DNA of 64,000 bases from Impatiens glandulifera (GCF_907164915.1 NC_061862.1:141165913-141229912); one strand, 5' to 3'; numbered from the stretch's first letter, positions 34,801 through 46,624 are shown. Translations and numbers: made by a program. The notes: generated by a model not told the origin, from the sequence alone.

Positions 34801-36245
34801 GAAACGTGGTTCGTCGATTGAAACACGATCGACACGGTTGGCACAACACAATCGACGACACTAATAGCACAGTTGGCACAGCACAATCGACGACACGATC
34901 GGTATGAACGGGACGATCAACATGATCGGTACGAACAACACGATTCGCAAAGTAAGTGTTGATACCCTAAATCTCTCATAATTTTTTTCGTAGCTTTTCT
35001 GGATGCTTATTTCTTGATTGCGAGCGCCAGTGTGTTTTGTAATCTTTGGTGTTCTTGAAAGATTGCATTTTTAAACGATATTGTCACTAAATCGTTAGTG
35101 TTTATGAATTGCCATATTTTTGCATTTACTCTGCTTTATTATTTCTTTCTGCTTTTAAACTACGGGGAAAAAGAAAAGTAATAAAGCAAAGGAAGTCAAA
35201 GAATTTATTATTGAAGGTCTCAAGGAGATTGCTGAAGAAGTCATTCAAGAAAAATAGGAAAAAAGAAAAGGAAAATCAAATGTTGTGAAAAATTTTGAAG
35301 ACAATAATGTAGGAAAATATGGGAAGAAGGTTTTTGAAGAAAATAATGCAGGAAAACAAGGAAAGAAGGAAAAAGTCTCTAAGGTTGATTACAATGAGAG
35401 ATCCAATCTGTTTGACCTCAAACACCAGATCATCAAGCTTCTAATGCATTCTAAAAAAGGAGATATTGTTTTTAATAAGGAGAAAGTTCAGCATATAACA
35501 ATTTCACTTAATATTCATTATCTTCAGGATTGGAATTTGCTGAAGAAGGAAGAATATAATGAAATAGTAAACTGGTCAGTGTCTATAATGAGGGAGTTGA
35601 TGAAGGCTCTTAAATCGAAGACCTATACTATCAGGAGCAACTCTACCTGGAAAGTAAATGAGGTATGGAATCAAAATGAATGAAAGAAAGCTGAAGACCA
35701 TGTCTATAAAGGGAAAATCTTCTTGGGGGTTGTTACAACAAAAGTGGAGCTATTTAATTCTCCTTTTGAATTTAAACTTCCTAATGAAGTAGAAGAAAAA
35801 TGCATAAAGGAATGGAAAAATGTGGTGGTAGGGAATTATATTAGAAAAAATAGAGTATCATTCCCTATCACTAAAGAAGCTTTAATGAAACAGTGGAAGG
35901 AAAATTGGTTGGAGAAGATCTCTGTAAATATTCATGATCTCTATTTTTTTCAATTCAAGAATGGGTCGAATTTGGATGAAATTTTGGAACATGGGCATAC
36001 ATATATTGAATCCAACTACATGAAGTTGGAAAGATGGTCTGAAGATTTAAACCTGTTAAGTAAACCGAAGGAGACAGTACAAATATGGTCCAAGCTTTTG
36101 AATATCCCTGCACACATGTACAAAGCAGAAGCCATTAGTCATTTTGTACGGTTATTGGGAAAACCATTATACATGGACCCAATAACAGAAGGAGAAGAGC
36201 ATCTATCCTTTGCTAGAATTAGCATAGAAGTGAACCCACCAACGT
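34801..36245 (+). pseudogene. LINE ORF1 (DUF4283-type) with 5' region, truncated
   Basis: Repeats such as CACGATCGACACGG and GACACGATCGGTATG at 34820-34950 match the 5' region of the half-LINE at 27.6 kb. The protein reads from about 35167 (KKKSNKAKEVKEFIIEGLKE), with stops at about 35255 and 35681 between open stretches 35285-35683 and 35723-36250. The second carries a clear DUF4283 pattern: FFQFKNGSNLDEILEHGHTY, KLERWSEDLNLLSKPKETVQ, IWSKLLNIPAHMYKAEAISH, LLGKPLYMDPIT, LSFARISIEV. This is the RNA-binding ORF1 of a plant L1 element. It stops near 36245 without knuckle, ORF2 or tail. Confidence 0.75.
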
Positions 36246-36749
36246 GTTAGTCATAAACCACCAATGTGATAGTTTTGTATGTTGTGGTTAAACACCAATA
36301 CAAGAATTAAATAACACACCAAACATGATTTGAAAGCAATTCTGACATCAAATAATCAAATAATGGAGGGTAGTTTTCTTTTTAGAGTGAAACTTTACAT
36401 CATTAAAATTGTATGTGGCAGAAATAATGGAAGTTAGCATTGTGAGATGGAACTGGTAAAACAAGTCATTCTTTTAGCCATTTGAAAGTTCAATTGAGTG
36501 AGGACTTAGAATAACCTACGCTCTCATCTTAGATTTAGCATAAACATTCTCCGAGTAATTTAGCTTGCTTAACATCGCTTTACACGTCGTGTTCTTGAGC
36601 CTTTTTTTGTTTTCATTCATTGACAATGTCAATTGAGGTTCTACAACAGGCTTATTATTATTATGATTGGTTTCCTATTCATAAATAAAAATTGAATGTT
36701 CATCATTAGTATATATGAAACAAAAATTAATTAACAAGAAAGTCTGATT
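36246..36749. other. No gene resolved; may hold 3' exons of the BIM1-like pseudogene
   Basis: Less AT-rich than its surroundings. The minus strand has open stretches (for example NENKKRLKNTTCK near 36610), but I cannot match them to the C-terminal part of BIM1. Confidence 0.3.
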
Positions 36750-36756
36750 GATTACA

Positions 36757-37417
36757 CATGACCCTAATTTTAATGGGTTTAACGGATTCCATCCATGGTA
36801 TGGTTGTTCAAACTTCAGGACAAATACTAAATGTACTCACTAACCTGCTTATATATTTCAGCTTTTTTTTATCAATAAGTTTCTATAAAATTATAATACA
36901 CAGTTATGAATTTGTTATTTTCATATACCTCTATTAAGAATGATGATTTATCTTTCTTTTGGTCATTTCTGGGGATAAGTTCTCTCAAACTCTAAAATAT
37001 GCATTATCCCCATTTCTAATATACTTGATTTGGTAAAAACAACGTCTTACTAAATGAGCCCAGTTATGTCTTAGTTATACTTGTCATTTATCTTGCTTCT
37101 TCTAAATGAGCCCAGTTATGTCTTAGTTATACTTGTCATTTATCTTGCTTCTTCTACGCTGCTCTGTTGCGGAATGCTTTTATCTTGGAGTGCTAGGTTT
37201 CTGATCATCTCGTTTAGTATCAACAATCACTATTAAATCACATGTTGAGAAGTTAATTAGGTATATAAAAATAATAAACATATAAAAAAAGATGTAATTA
37301 GTTACTTGCGGGATTTGAAAAAGTTTCTTCTTTGATGATAAACTCTTGTTCATCTTCATCATCATTTTTATCATGGGAGATTTTTTCAGATTTTAACATA
37401 TTTATAAATTTTTTATT
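36757..37417 (-). pseudogene. BIM1-like bHLH transcription factor pseudogene
   Basis: Four minus-strand exons with plausible splice sites. Exon 37306-37417 reads NKKFINMLKSEK, then DDEDEQEFIIKEE, and ends at a GTAAC donor. The exon starting at 37229 continues in frame: VDTKRDDQKPSTPR, stop, KHSATEQRRRSKIND. Exon 36929-36989 reads LRELIPRNDQKKDKSSFLIE and ends GAG|GTATATG. The exon starting at 36844 reads VSEYI-stop-YLS-stop, then a frameshift into KFEQPYHGWNP. In order these match Arabidopsis BIM1 (BES1-interacting MYC-like, brassinosteroid signalling): the acidic stretch, basic region, both helices and the Y-x-G-W-N segment. Three stops, a frameshift and a 52-bp duplication at the bHLH donor make it a pseudogene. 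Confidence 0.85.
37051..37154. repeat. 52-bp perfect tandem duplication at a splice donor
   Basis: 37051-37102 and 37103-37154 are identical (TAAATGAGCCCAGTTATGTC ... CTTGCTTCTTC). On the minus strand the unit covers the codons for RRSKIND and the donor AAGTATAA, so both exon end and donor are doubled. Confidence 0.95.
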
Positions 37418-37424
37418 CTTGTTT

Positions 37425-38435
37425 GCTGATTAGGGTCTGTTTTTTTGCCATTCTCCTTCTCCTTCTCCCATTATAATTCTAGCAGCTTTCTACCAAGATC
37501 ATGTCAAGTAAATTTTATTTATTGCCTTCATTTTCACAGATCCTCAATAAATATTTTTTTCTATAAGATTTTGTATTATATATTGCATACGGGACATTGA
37601 AAAGAACTGAAATTCAGTTTCCGAGGAGGATGTTCAATTGAGTCACATTTTAGTTGGTAAAAAACAAAGAACCAATAGCAATGCATTATAAATGAGAGAC
37701 CTGGAAATTATGCTGGAATCTATAAATAAAAAGTGTTTTTAAATGGAGGCAGGTTTTTCAGGACATCTACCGCAATTTTGTTATCCTCATTTATTATATT
37801 TGTTCTCATCCAACTCAAATTTTGTTTTTTAACCAGCCTAAAATTAAACTTGTGATCCAACTACACTTTTTTTTTACCAAATAGAAGTATGTGCTCTCAA
37901 GAATATGGGATCATGTTACAGTTTATATTTCTTTGCCAAGCGAAGAAGAAAATCCAATAAAGCTAGAAAATTTGCATTTCTAACTAGGATTGATGTACAA
38001 TTCTAAATTTTGTGTAAAAAAACTAGTTTCTGAATGAGTTAGTCATCTCTATACATCTAAAACCTTTGTTTCTTTTAAGTTGAATTTCTAGAGCAGGAGT
38101 TGATGACATTGAGATTTTCCCATCTTCTAAACTACTTTCGGTACAGTTATTACTCTTAAGGATGTAAATTAGACTTATCTTTCTTCAACATGTAGAAAAA
38201 TAAATAAAATCAGCGATGAGGACAATAATGGATGAATAACTAGGTCAACTTTTGTAAAAGTGTAACAATAACTCAAATAGAAAGAAATTGCAGCAATTAT
38301 AGAACGAGGAAACTGAAGTAATCAGAATTTTGTTAATTTCATACACTCTAACAGCAATTAAAATCCTAAATCAACATATTGCCGCAACATATTCGCTAAT
38401 AATGTAGAAAGAGATGGAGCGGGTAAAAGTGAGAC
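37425..38435. other. No exon recognised (intron-like)
   Basis: T-rich on the plus strand with short open stretches only. It lies between the BIM1-like exons and the exon-like segments at 38.4-38.8 kb and would be intronic if these belong together. Confidence 0.3.
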
Positions 38436-38830
38436 CTAGAAGTTACGCTGAAAACTATAACGGAGTTCGAGAACTATCTCGGAGAACGAATCATTGGAAT
38501 CATTAGCATGATGATAAGATTTTCCATGGCTGGTGACCTTCATTTTTGCATCTTTAAACTTATTATCTTCTTTCCCTCTCCATGAAGCGGAAGAAAATAG
38601 TTCATTCTTCGTCTTCGTCGTTACCATAGAATTTCATAAATGACCTAGTCTCTCTCTAATCTCCCCTGGATATATTAGAATACCAAATCAAAAAAGATAA
38701 AGGTAAGGAAGCTCGAGAACCATATAATTCGTTTACCTGCAAGCGTTAGCTTCGAAAGCAATGTCGGAGATGGCGCAATTAAGGAGAACGGCCGCCACGG
38801 AGAAAACTTGCCACTTCCAGTTAACCTAAC
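38436..38830 (-). other. Exon-like segments, possible 5' end of a minus-strand host gene
   Basis: Less AT-rich than its surroundings. The minus strand reads WQVFSVAAVLLNC then ISDIAFEANAC up to a consensus donor, GCTTGCAG|GTAAAC (junction at about 38738), and an acceptor TATATCCAG|GGGAG about 70 bp on (near 38670). An open stretch from an ATG at 38627 follows (MVTTKTKNELFSSASWRGKE) to 38436. These two splice sites suggest a true transcript. Whether it is the 5' part of the BIM1-like gene is unclear: the peptide does not match the BIM1 N-terminus. The far side is cut by a (TA)n run. Confidence 0.4.

Positions 38831-38833
<3 letters not shown>

Positions 38834-38924
<91 letters not shown>
38834..38924. 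repeat. (TA)n microsatellite, about 90 bp
   Basis: TA dinucleotide run; the ORF through it is an artefact. Confidence 0.97.
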
Positions 38925-38926
<2 letters not shown>

Positions 38927-39424
38927 GAATAAAGATGGTTTAAGAACTCAAGTAGCCAATCTTCAAGTGTATTGTTTTATATTCAATTTATTAAATTAAT
39001 TATAAATATATTTATTTTGAACTTAATTAATTTATTATATTATTTATTTAAAGAATTTTTTATTGTATTTAATCTAATATTAATTTTATTTAATTAATTA
39101 AACATTAATAATAAAATTACATTTAATTAGCTTAAAATATAAATAGATTAGACCTTTGAGATAAAAATAAATATACATTTTAAATTTAATTGTTAAAAAA
39201 TTAGAAATTTAAAAAAAAAATAAGTTAAATATAGAATAAATAAACAATATATTATATAATTATTGTTTGAAAGGTTTTTAAAATATAAATAAAATAATAA
39301 AGGTTATCATAAGGAAGTAAAAAGGTTGGCAAAACTTTTTTTCTTCTAACTTTTGCCAACGCTTAATATGGGTTCACAATTGTATCCATGAAGGTATATT
39401 TATATAATTACTTTTTTTTGAACT
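38925..39424. other. AT-rich, no gene
   Basis: No coding potential. A small inverted repeat, GGTTGGCAAAA / CTTTTGCCAACG, lies at 39325-39362. Confidence 0.5.
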
Positions 39425-40340
39425 TTCAAATATATTTGATATCTCTACAAGGTTTACTAGTTCAAAATGTCTCAAAACATTTTAAGCATTATGAATATAT
39501 AGCAGGAGAAAACAAAAAACTTATGTATATACATATACGAGGAGAAAACAAAAATCTCACGGGTGACATGTAACATTGTAATTAGTTTCTAAATGATATA
39601 TAGCGTGTTAACAATGTTCAAATTCCTCATCTGGTCGACAACAAAATTTCCCTGCAATATGGACGCATGACAGATCTTTTTCGTTTTTGTACTCAAATGC
39701 TCAAACGAACAATAGTTCCATACAAATTGTGCCCATTAAATGAGACAAACGCTTTGGTTTGATGAGAGGGATAAAGGAAAGAGAATTTGATCACATAACT
39801 ATTTACCAATTATATCTACTATGCACTATACTCACTATTGGTAAGCGAAATCTTTCCCCAATTTGGGAATGTTATCATCAACTCATACATTATTGTCTAT
39901 GATAGTCTAAAATAATCCTACTAAGTCACTTATCAACAAATTGAATCGAACTATAAAGATATTCAACCATAACTTGAAGATAAAGAAAAAATAGGGAGAG
40001 AGACTTGATTTAAGATTGAAGCACTAAAAAAGAGACAAATGTTTATTTATGTCCTTAATTTCATTTTATTATTCAATATATTTTCTTTTAGTAACTTCTA
40101 TTTCTCTTATAATTTATAATATTTTGTCTTTAATTATATCATTTGTTTATTTGGATATATTTATTGGATGAACTCTTTGGTTACAACAAAAATATTGTAT
40201 CAACTATTATTTATATTAAACGGTTTTGTTTTGGTCATTATTATCGGTAATCATGACAAATAAATTGTTTATTAAATATTCATTATCATTAAGTTCTTAT
40301 AGAAATATGATGAAAACTTTGAGTATACATAAAATTGATG
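39425..40340 (+). pseudogene. Zinc-finger EAR gene, copy 4 (pseudogene, ORF 39467-40026)
   Basis: The leader TCTACAAGGTTTACTAGTTC and ATGTCTCAAAAC start at 39467 match the intact copies, but reading stops after ten codons. A ~35-bp stretch (GAGAAAACAAAAA) is duplicated near 39500-39555, a base loss destroys the second zinc Cys (CNIV instead of CNLC), and further gaps remove parts of the middle. The end reads LDLRLKH, so the EAR motif is also gone. Similarity continues downstream to AAAACTTTGAGTATACA at about 40329. Upstream similarity starts only about 45 bp before the ATG, so the W-box promoter block is absent. Confidence 0.9.
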
Positions 40341-40369
40341 GAATTTTTAAACTAGTTTTATAAATTATA

Positions 40370-41040
40370 TTAATGAATGAAAATTAGAATGTGGGTAATA
40401 AAATCAAATCAAATTCACACGAAATTCAAACGTGAATTAAAGGGTGAAATTTGATCCAAATGTATAATTTAAATCAATTAATTTAAACTAATTGATATAA
40501 AATGCTTTGATGACCAATTAACAAAATGTTGTTAACTAATAGTGTAACTTACATGAGTTTGTTATTATTATTATTTTTTATGATAATTAATATTATTATT
40601 AACAAATTGGAAAACCATGTAACGTTATTATTGAATTATAAATGCCTTAATTATTTTGCCAAAAAATTACTCTATAATGAAGAGGCAAACAATGCCAACC
40701 GATGGATCAAATGATGATTTTATTTAATGGCTTAACTTTTCAACAATATAAAATCTCTCATCTCTAATCTAAAACTCACTTCATCATTTCATTATTTCTC
40801 ACTCTAGAATTCCAAAGGTCTTCTTCTTATTTTGTGAGTGTTCTTCGAGTTCTTTGCTCGATATTTCCGTTGAAATCCGATGATAGTTCAGGTATGCTGA
40901 TCAAGTTCGACGAGTAGTGATTTCAGTACAGAATCACTACTGGATTCGTTGTACCCTGAGAGACAGTCATCTACGATAAGCTCCAGCACAAACGGGAGAC
41001 GATGAACTGTTTTAAAGGAAATTTGTCTAACACATGACTC
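40370..41040 (+). repeat. Possible solo or truncated LTR
   Basis: An AT-rich stretch leads to a TATA-like CAATATAAAATCTCTCATCT near 40747, then a pyrimidine-rich leader, then AGTGATTTCAGTACAGAATCACTACTGGATTCG and AACGGGAGACGATGAACTG. This order resembles plant LTR promoter and R-U5 regions, but no partner LTR, PBS or ORF is visible. It could equally be a host promoter. Confidence 0.25.
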
Positions 41041-41430
41041 AAATCAATATCTCAATCGGTGATTTTGTTCTTAATATATTTTATTTATTTCATTTATTTG
41101 TACATCATTTTATATATATTTCTGTAATTTATTTCAAGACAAGATATCTAACGATCTTAAAACAGTTTTGTGTGCTAAGTTATTTAGTAGTTTTTGCCGT
41201 TGAAATCATTATCTTTGATTTTTGAAAAATACGAGTCGCGATGTTGCAAAGGAGGTGATGACTTATTTCGATAAGATAAATTTGTTCATCTAAAGGAATA
41301 GAAGAATCTACAAATAAAGATAAGTCTTTATTGTATACATATAATGTTAATTATTATTAATATTATTTGTATGAAAGCTTACTTTTTTAAGCTAATATAT
41401 GTTGATGTAGATTTATATTCTAAAGAAAAA

Positions 41431-41467
<37 letters not shown>

Positions 41468-42439
41468 TTCTTAAATTAATTAAGATTTGATAATTAATAA
41501 GAATGTGGTAGGATGATTATTAAATAAGGAGAGATGGTCTATTTATTTATACATTATTTTTCATGCTATATTTTATTATGGTATTAAGATATCATTTTAA
41601 AATGTGTGTATATATTTGTTGGTTGACAGAGTTGAGTCAAAGAAAATAAATAAATTCTTCTAATTAAAGGATACAAAAGGTCATAAAAGCGGTACAATGA
41701 TGAAAGGGTGCACCCGTAAATTTGAAGAAGATTTCTGCATAATTGTAAGTATAGTACTTTTGTTTAATTGACAGGCCAGGTCCTCCATCTTGGAGATAAT
41801 GATTATTTATAGGTTTGTAAACATGCATTTATTAAGTTGTGTTATTGTGTATTAATAGAAGCATGACAAAAAATTGGGTTATTGAATATAATTAACTTTA
41901 TTTATGAATTTTAAGTTGATCATAATGTGGTTGTCATTAATATAAATTTGAAAGAACTAATGAATGTTCAAGAGCTAAATTTATTTCCTCATTTTTCTCC
42001 ATGATTTTATTTTAGTGATTTTTTTTTGCGTCAATTTAAGATAAGGACAAATAGATAGAACATTAAAATTTCTTTGAGGGAAATTTGCATAGTTGCATTA
42101 CCAGGTTAGTATGAATTCTCTCTTCCAATGAATTTTTCCAATGAACATATGTAATTTATATCAATTTATTTAATATAAATATATTTTACTTAGTTCTTGA
42201 TTGTTAAAAGAGAGTAAAAAAGTGTAATTTGTTACTAATTGATAAATTTTCACTTGAATGTTTAATAGGTCCGGGAGGATGAAGAGAAGTTGTTTAAAAT
42301 TTTGGGATTTGATATTTTTATTTTGTATGACTTTGAATACTATATAATTATATTTGGATATAATTATAATTTTAGATAATATTATAATATAAAAATAGAG
42401 TGTTAATTATATAATATTATTTTTGAATGATTTTTATTG
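41041..42439. other. No gene recognised; (TA)n run at 41433-41464
   Basis: AT-rich. Part of it may be the interior of the CACTA element that ends at 43029, including the G/A-rich GGGAGGATGAAGAGAAGTTG near 42273, but no transposase reading was found. Confidence 0.35.
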
Positions 42440-43029
42440 TTTTCAATTGATTATTAACTACACTTATAACTACTATTAACTGCTATTTTTAAACCGTAAT
42501 TAGAGACAATTATTTGCAGTAAAAATATTGCTTTTATATATAGCCAACTAACTATTAACTTATGACCAATATTAATTGTGGTTTTAAACAGAAGTTAAAG
42601 ACTATTACTTACGGTAAAAATATCGCATTTATATATAGCCAACTGATTATTAACTACGGTTTTGTACTGCCTTTATAACCACTATTAACTGCAGTTTTTA
42701 AACCGCAGTTAGAAACTATTACTTGAAGTGAAAATCTCGCATTTATAAGTAAACAATTTACTACGGTTTTAGGAACCGTAGTTAGAGACTATTAAATGCA
42801 ATCCTATAAACTATAGTTAGAGACTATTAACTGTAGTTTTATAAACCGCGGTTAAAGGCTATTATCTGCGGTAAATTTACCATCCTTAATTGTGAAAATC
42901 TCTTTAACGGTAGAACTATTAACGGCGGTTGACTAAGGTAATTTTACCGCCGTAATTATCTTTTAACAGTACTAAATTATGCAATAACGACGATAAAAAC
43001 CGCCCTTAAATGTTACTTTTTTACTAGTG
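42440..43029. mobile_element. Right end of a CACTA (En/Spm) element
   Basis: The end is TTACTAGTG at 43021-43029, which inverted reads CACTAGTAAAAAAGTAACA. The last 550 bp are packed with subterminal repeats such as AACCGCAGTTAGA and ACTATTAACTGCAGTTTT in both orientations, as expected for transposase-binding sites of CACTA elements. LINE coding sequence starts directly after it. The left end was not identified. Confidence 0.75.
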
Positions 43030-46000
43030 AAATGTGATAAATAATATTGGCAAAAAAACACTTAAAGATGTTTGAAGTGAAATCTTTACCCTTAGCCTTG
43101 ATGAGAGCTACTTTTTAATATCCATTCAATATCCTAGTAAACTAAGTAGACCTATAGATTTGGAAAAGTTATCCCAAATAAAAGAACTAAATGAGCACCC
43201 CAAAAAAATGATATTTGGTCTCCTCATTTCCCACACATAAAAGACATTTGAATTAGGAATGTGCATGTACCTCTTAATTTGATTTCGCATATTAAGACTT
43301 TCACAAAATACCATCCACATGATGAATTGATGTCTAGGAATAACTTTTGAGGACCACACCATATGAAACCATGATACCATCTCTCCTCTAGCATGAACAA
43401 CATCCCACGCTAGACTCGAGGAAAACCTTCCTTCGCTTTCAACATTCCAAACCCAAGAATCCTCATGATCACTTAAATGATAAGAAGATATAGCATCGAG
43501 AATCCTCATTCCTTCTGGTATACTCCTTAAAATATTGTTTCATTCCCCGTTCTTTACATGACGAATAATAGCTAATTGACATTCCCTCCTAATTCGAGTA
43601 AGAGCAAAATGTCCATTAAGTATAATCGTTTGATCCTCAAACCAAAGTTCATGCCAAAACATAGTTCCAATCCCATTTGTTATATAAATTTTGAGCATCT
43701 TACTAGCACTATATTTGAGTTTCAAAATCTCATTTAAAGACCACACTATTTATATCTTAATTTGCCACGTCCAAATGCTGATATCCTTCCTTATGATTCT
43801 CGAATGCACCTATCGAACTCAAAGTGAGTTTTGTTTCTTTTTCAACGCTCAAAATGTTTTATACATGAGGGTTTTGTTCACTAGTAACAAAATGAGTATT
43901 ATTAAGGGAGAAAACCGTCACTGAATGCCCAAAAAAACGTTACTAATAACCTTCTGTAATGACATTTGTTGTCGTTACCATTCGTTACAGAAACGAGCGT
44001 AACTAATACTATTCTAGTATAAGTAACAGCAATCAAAAACCGTTATTGAAACTAATATTAGTAACGGCTAAACAACCGTTACTAATATTAACATCAGCAA
44101 GGGCTTTACCAAAGGTAAAACCGTTCCTGATATAATATTAGTAATGGTTTTTTAAGATCATAATACCGTTACTGATAATAATATTAGTAACGATTTTCTT
44201 ATGTTTAATACCATTACTTATATATTAATAGTAACGGTTTTCTTATGTTTACTACCGTTACTGATACATTAATAGTAACAAATTTCTTATTCATAATACT
44301 GTTACTGATATATTAATAGTAACGGTTTCTTCAAGCATAATACTGTTACTAAAAAACCTTATATTTTTTTTAATATTTCATATTTGTACCTATATAAACA
44401 ATCATCAATCCAAAACCAGTCATCAATCCAAAAACCATTAATATAATCCAAAAATCATAATCATCAATCCAAAAACCATAATCATCAATCCACATTCATC
44501 AATCCACATAGTGGTTTCAATCAACACAATTTCTAATACCAATACATTCTTCCTCCTCGGGCTTACAAACATCAAGTCATTTCATCTTGTTGTCTTCGCG
44601 TTCTTGACTCCCCCAATGAAGTTCCTCATTAGTTGATCAATTTATTTCATGACTTTTTTTAAGAGAATTATTTGTTGTGTCCAATGACCAATAATTCACA
44701 TAACCATCTTCATGACTAATTCAATACGACCCGCATAGAATAACATCTATGTAGTCTATCCCATAATAGAATTCTTCACATTTTCAAACCATGGCCTCCA
44801 ATGAGATATTTGAAGCCGCTTGAAAGAGAGCGGAATACCAAGATAACATACCGAAAGAGTGTCTTCATTAATACCCATGATACTATAAACGCTCACATTT
44901 GTTTCCTCCTTCATACCATTATAGTATGTAAAACATTTTCCTTCATTAATGAATAAACCTGCAATACAAGAAAAAAGAGTTAATATTTCCTTAATAGTGT
45001 TCATGGAATAAACATTAGTGTGTGGCACAATGAACAAGTCATCTGCAAAACAAATATGTGTGATATTTTTCTCCATGCATTTTGGATGGTAGGTGTATAG
45101 AAGATTCCTTATAAACATCCTAAAGATGAAGTCTAGGATCTCCATGATAAGGACAAGAAAGTTAGAAGAGAGATGATCTTCTATTCTTACTCCATTTTCA
45201 CCTTTAAAAACCATCATTTATACCATTTACGCTAACAATAAAGTGAGGAGTAACAAACTGCATCATCCACTCAAAAAATATAAGAAAATCCAGACACAAC
45301 TAGAAAATCATGAATAGCATCCCATTTAATAGAATCAAATATTTTCTGAATATCAATCTTAAAAGCTAACTGGGAAGAGATTGACTTCTTACCATAGTCT
45401 TTTAAGAGGCCCTGCATAAGGAGTATGTTATGATAAATAGAACTACCAAGAATAAGAGAAGATTGCCCAAGATTACAAATTTAGAAATAACAAATTTTAA
45501 CCGTTTTGAGATAATTTTATAAATAACATTGCAGCAAGCTATAGTTCAGAAATCGTGAATCTTTTTGTGTATGAAATTCTTAGGAATAAGATTAAGAGAA
45601 GTGTTATTCCATTTCTTGAGTATCCGTCGATTTTGAAAGAATTATATGACTCTTTCACACATTTTGACCCACCACCATCTAGTTGCCCTCCAAGAATGTA
45701 GCATTAAGCTCATCTGAACCCGGACTTATATCCCTGTTCATACTAAACAAAGCATGTTTATCTCCTCTCCTCTATAGTAACCTGCTTGACTAATCTCCAG
45801 CTTTCCTCCATTAAGACCTTGCCATTGATAATTTGATACAATAAGGCCAGATGATTTGAAGTATGTTTTCTTGTTCCAATAAGAGCTTGATAATAACGGA
45901 TTTCTACTTGGATCTCTCTTTTCCCTTAAACAATGCTGCCATCCTTCTTTTTAAGACTCACAACACAATATCGAATATTATTGGTTGTGTATTTCCAAAA

Positions 46001-46275
46001 GAAGAAAGTCGTATTCTTATCTCCAATTTACAACCAATTTTGTCTTCATTTTTTCTTAGCAAAACTTTCCATTAGCGAGCTTAAAATACGAAAGTTAGAC
46101 AATGCATCCTTCTCATTTTGTAAATCTTAGCTCAAGTTACTACCTTTCAAGTATTGACTTTGAATCTTCTCAAGTTTGGATCTTGTTTCAAATACTTTCA
46201 TGGATATATTACTATACCATTTTCTATCCAATTTTGAAGTTCAGCCTTGAGATGCCTTAAACTGCCCACAAACTT
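43030..46275 (-). mobile_element. LINE copy E (L1-type), interrupted by a CACTA element
   Basis: Minus strand, high to low: end of the endonuclease-RT linker (RILSSLMESFAKKK near 46075; IGDKNTTFFF near 46010), RT start (IACCNVIYKIISK near 45530), motif A (QLAFKIDIQKIFDSIKWD near 45355), palm with CFADDLFI (44756-45217), thumb (QQIILLKKVMK near 44660), then after the CACTA insert the W-F-E segment (43540-43746), zinc-binding region (43126-43509) and VALIKAKGKDFTSNIFKC ending at 43030. The 3' end is cut by the CACTA end at 43029. Many stops. Related to, but more diverged than, copies A-D. Confidence 0.85.
43876..44516. mobile_element. Non-autonomous CACTA element (635 bp) with 3-bp target duplication
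   Basis: Starts CACTAGTAAC at 43879 and ends CCACATAGTG at 44513 (inverted: CACTATGTGG), flanked by GTT at 43876-43878 and 44514-44516. Three-base duplications and CACTA ends define the superfamily. LINE reading (VD-stop-N, then KTLMYKTF) is continuous across one GTT, which confirms the edges. The interior has six or more palindromic repeats of AATATTAGTAACGG and ACCGTTACTAATAT type, and the right end has repeats of AAACCATAATCATCAATCC. No ORF. Confidence 0.9.
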
Positions 46276-46624
46276 TCAAAAATACACTTAAAATAAATAA
46301 AAAAAAGTAGTTATATTGAGGACAATATATATTTTCTATTTTTTTCTAATAGACAAGCTACCCCTCTTATTCTATATTTTTTAATTGGTCTATATAAATT
46401 CTTACCTAGTTCCCAACTCTTAATTTGTATATGTTGTGAGAGTTTTCAAGATGTTGGTTATTTTTATTTTGTCGCTACTTTTCTCATTGCCAATATTTTG
46501 AAGTTGATAACATTTATGTTATATTAATAGATACATGGTTGGAAAAAAAGTTAAATATTATAGATTCTTCCGCCAGTGGGTCAACGTCTCGAATGACATT
46601 GTCGTCAAACAATTATTCAATATA
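46276..46624. other. AT-rich, no gene
   Basis: Nothing recognised between LINE copy E and the CACTA end at 46625. Confidence 0.5.

Noticed and set aside
37180..37374. 64-codon minus-strand ORF as a separate small protein
   Set aside because: It reads through an intron of the BIM1-like pseudogene; the exons on either side explain the conserved parts.
38808..38999. 63-codon ORF with a Tyr-Ile repeat
   Set aside because: Artefact of the (TA)n microsatellite.
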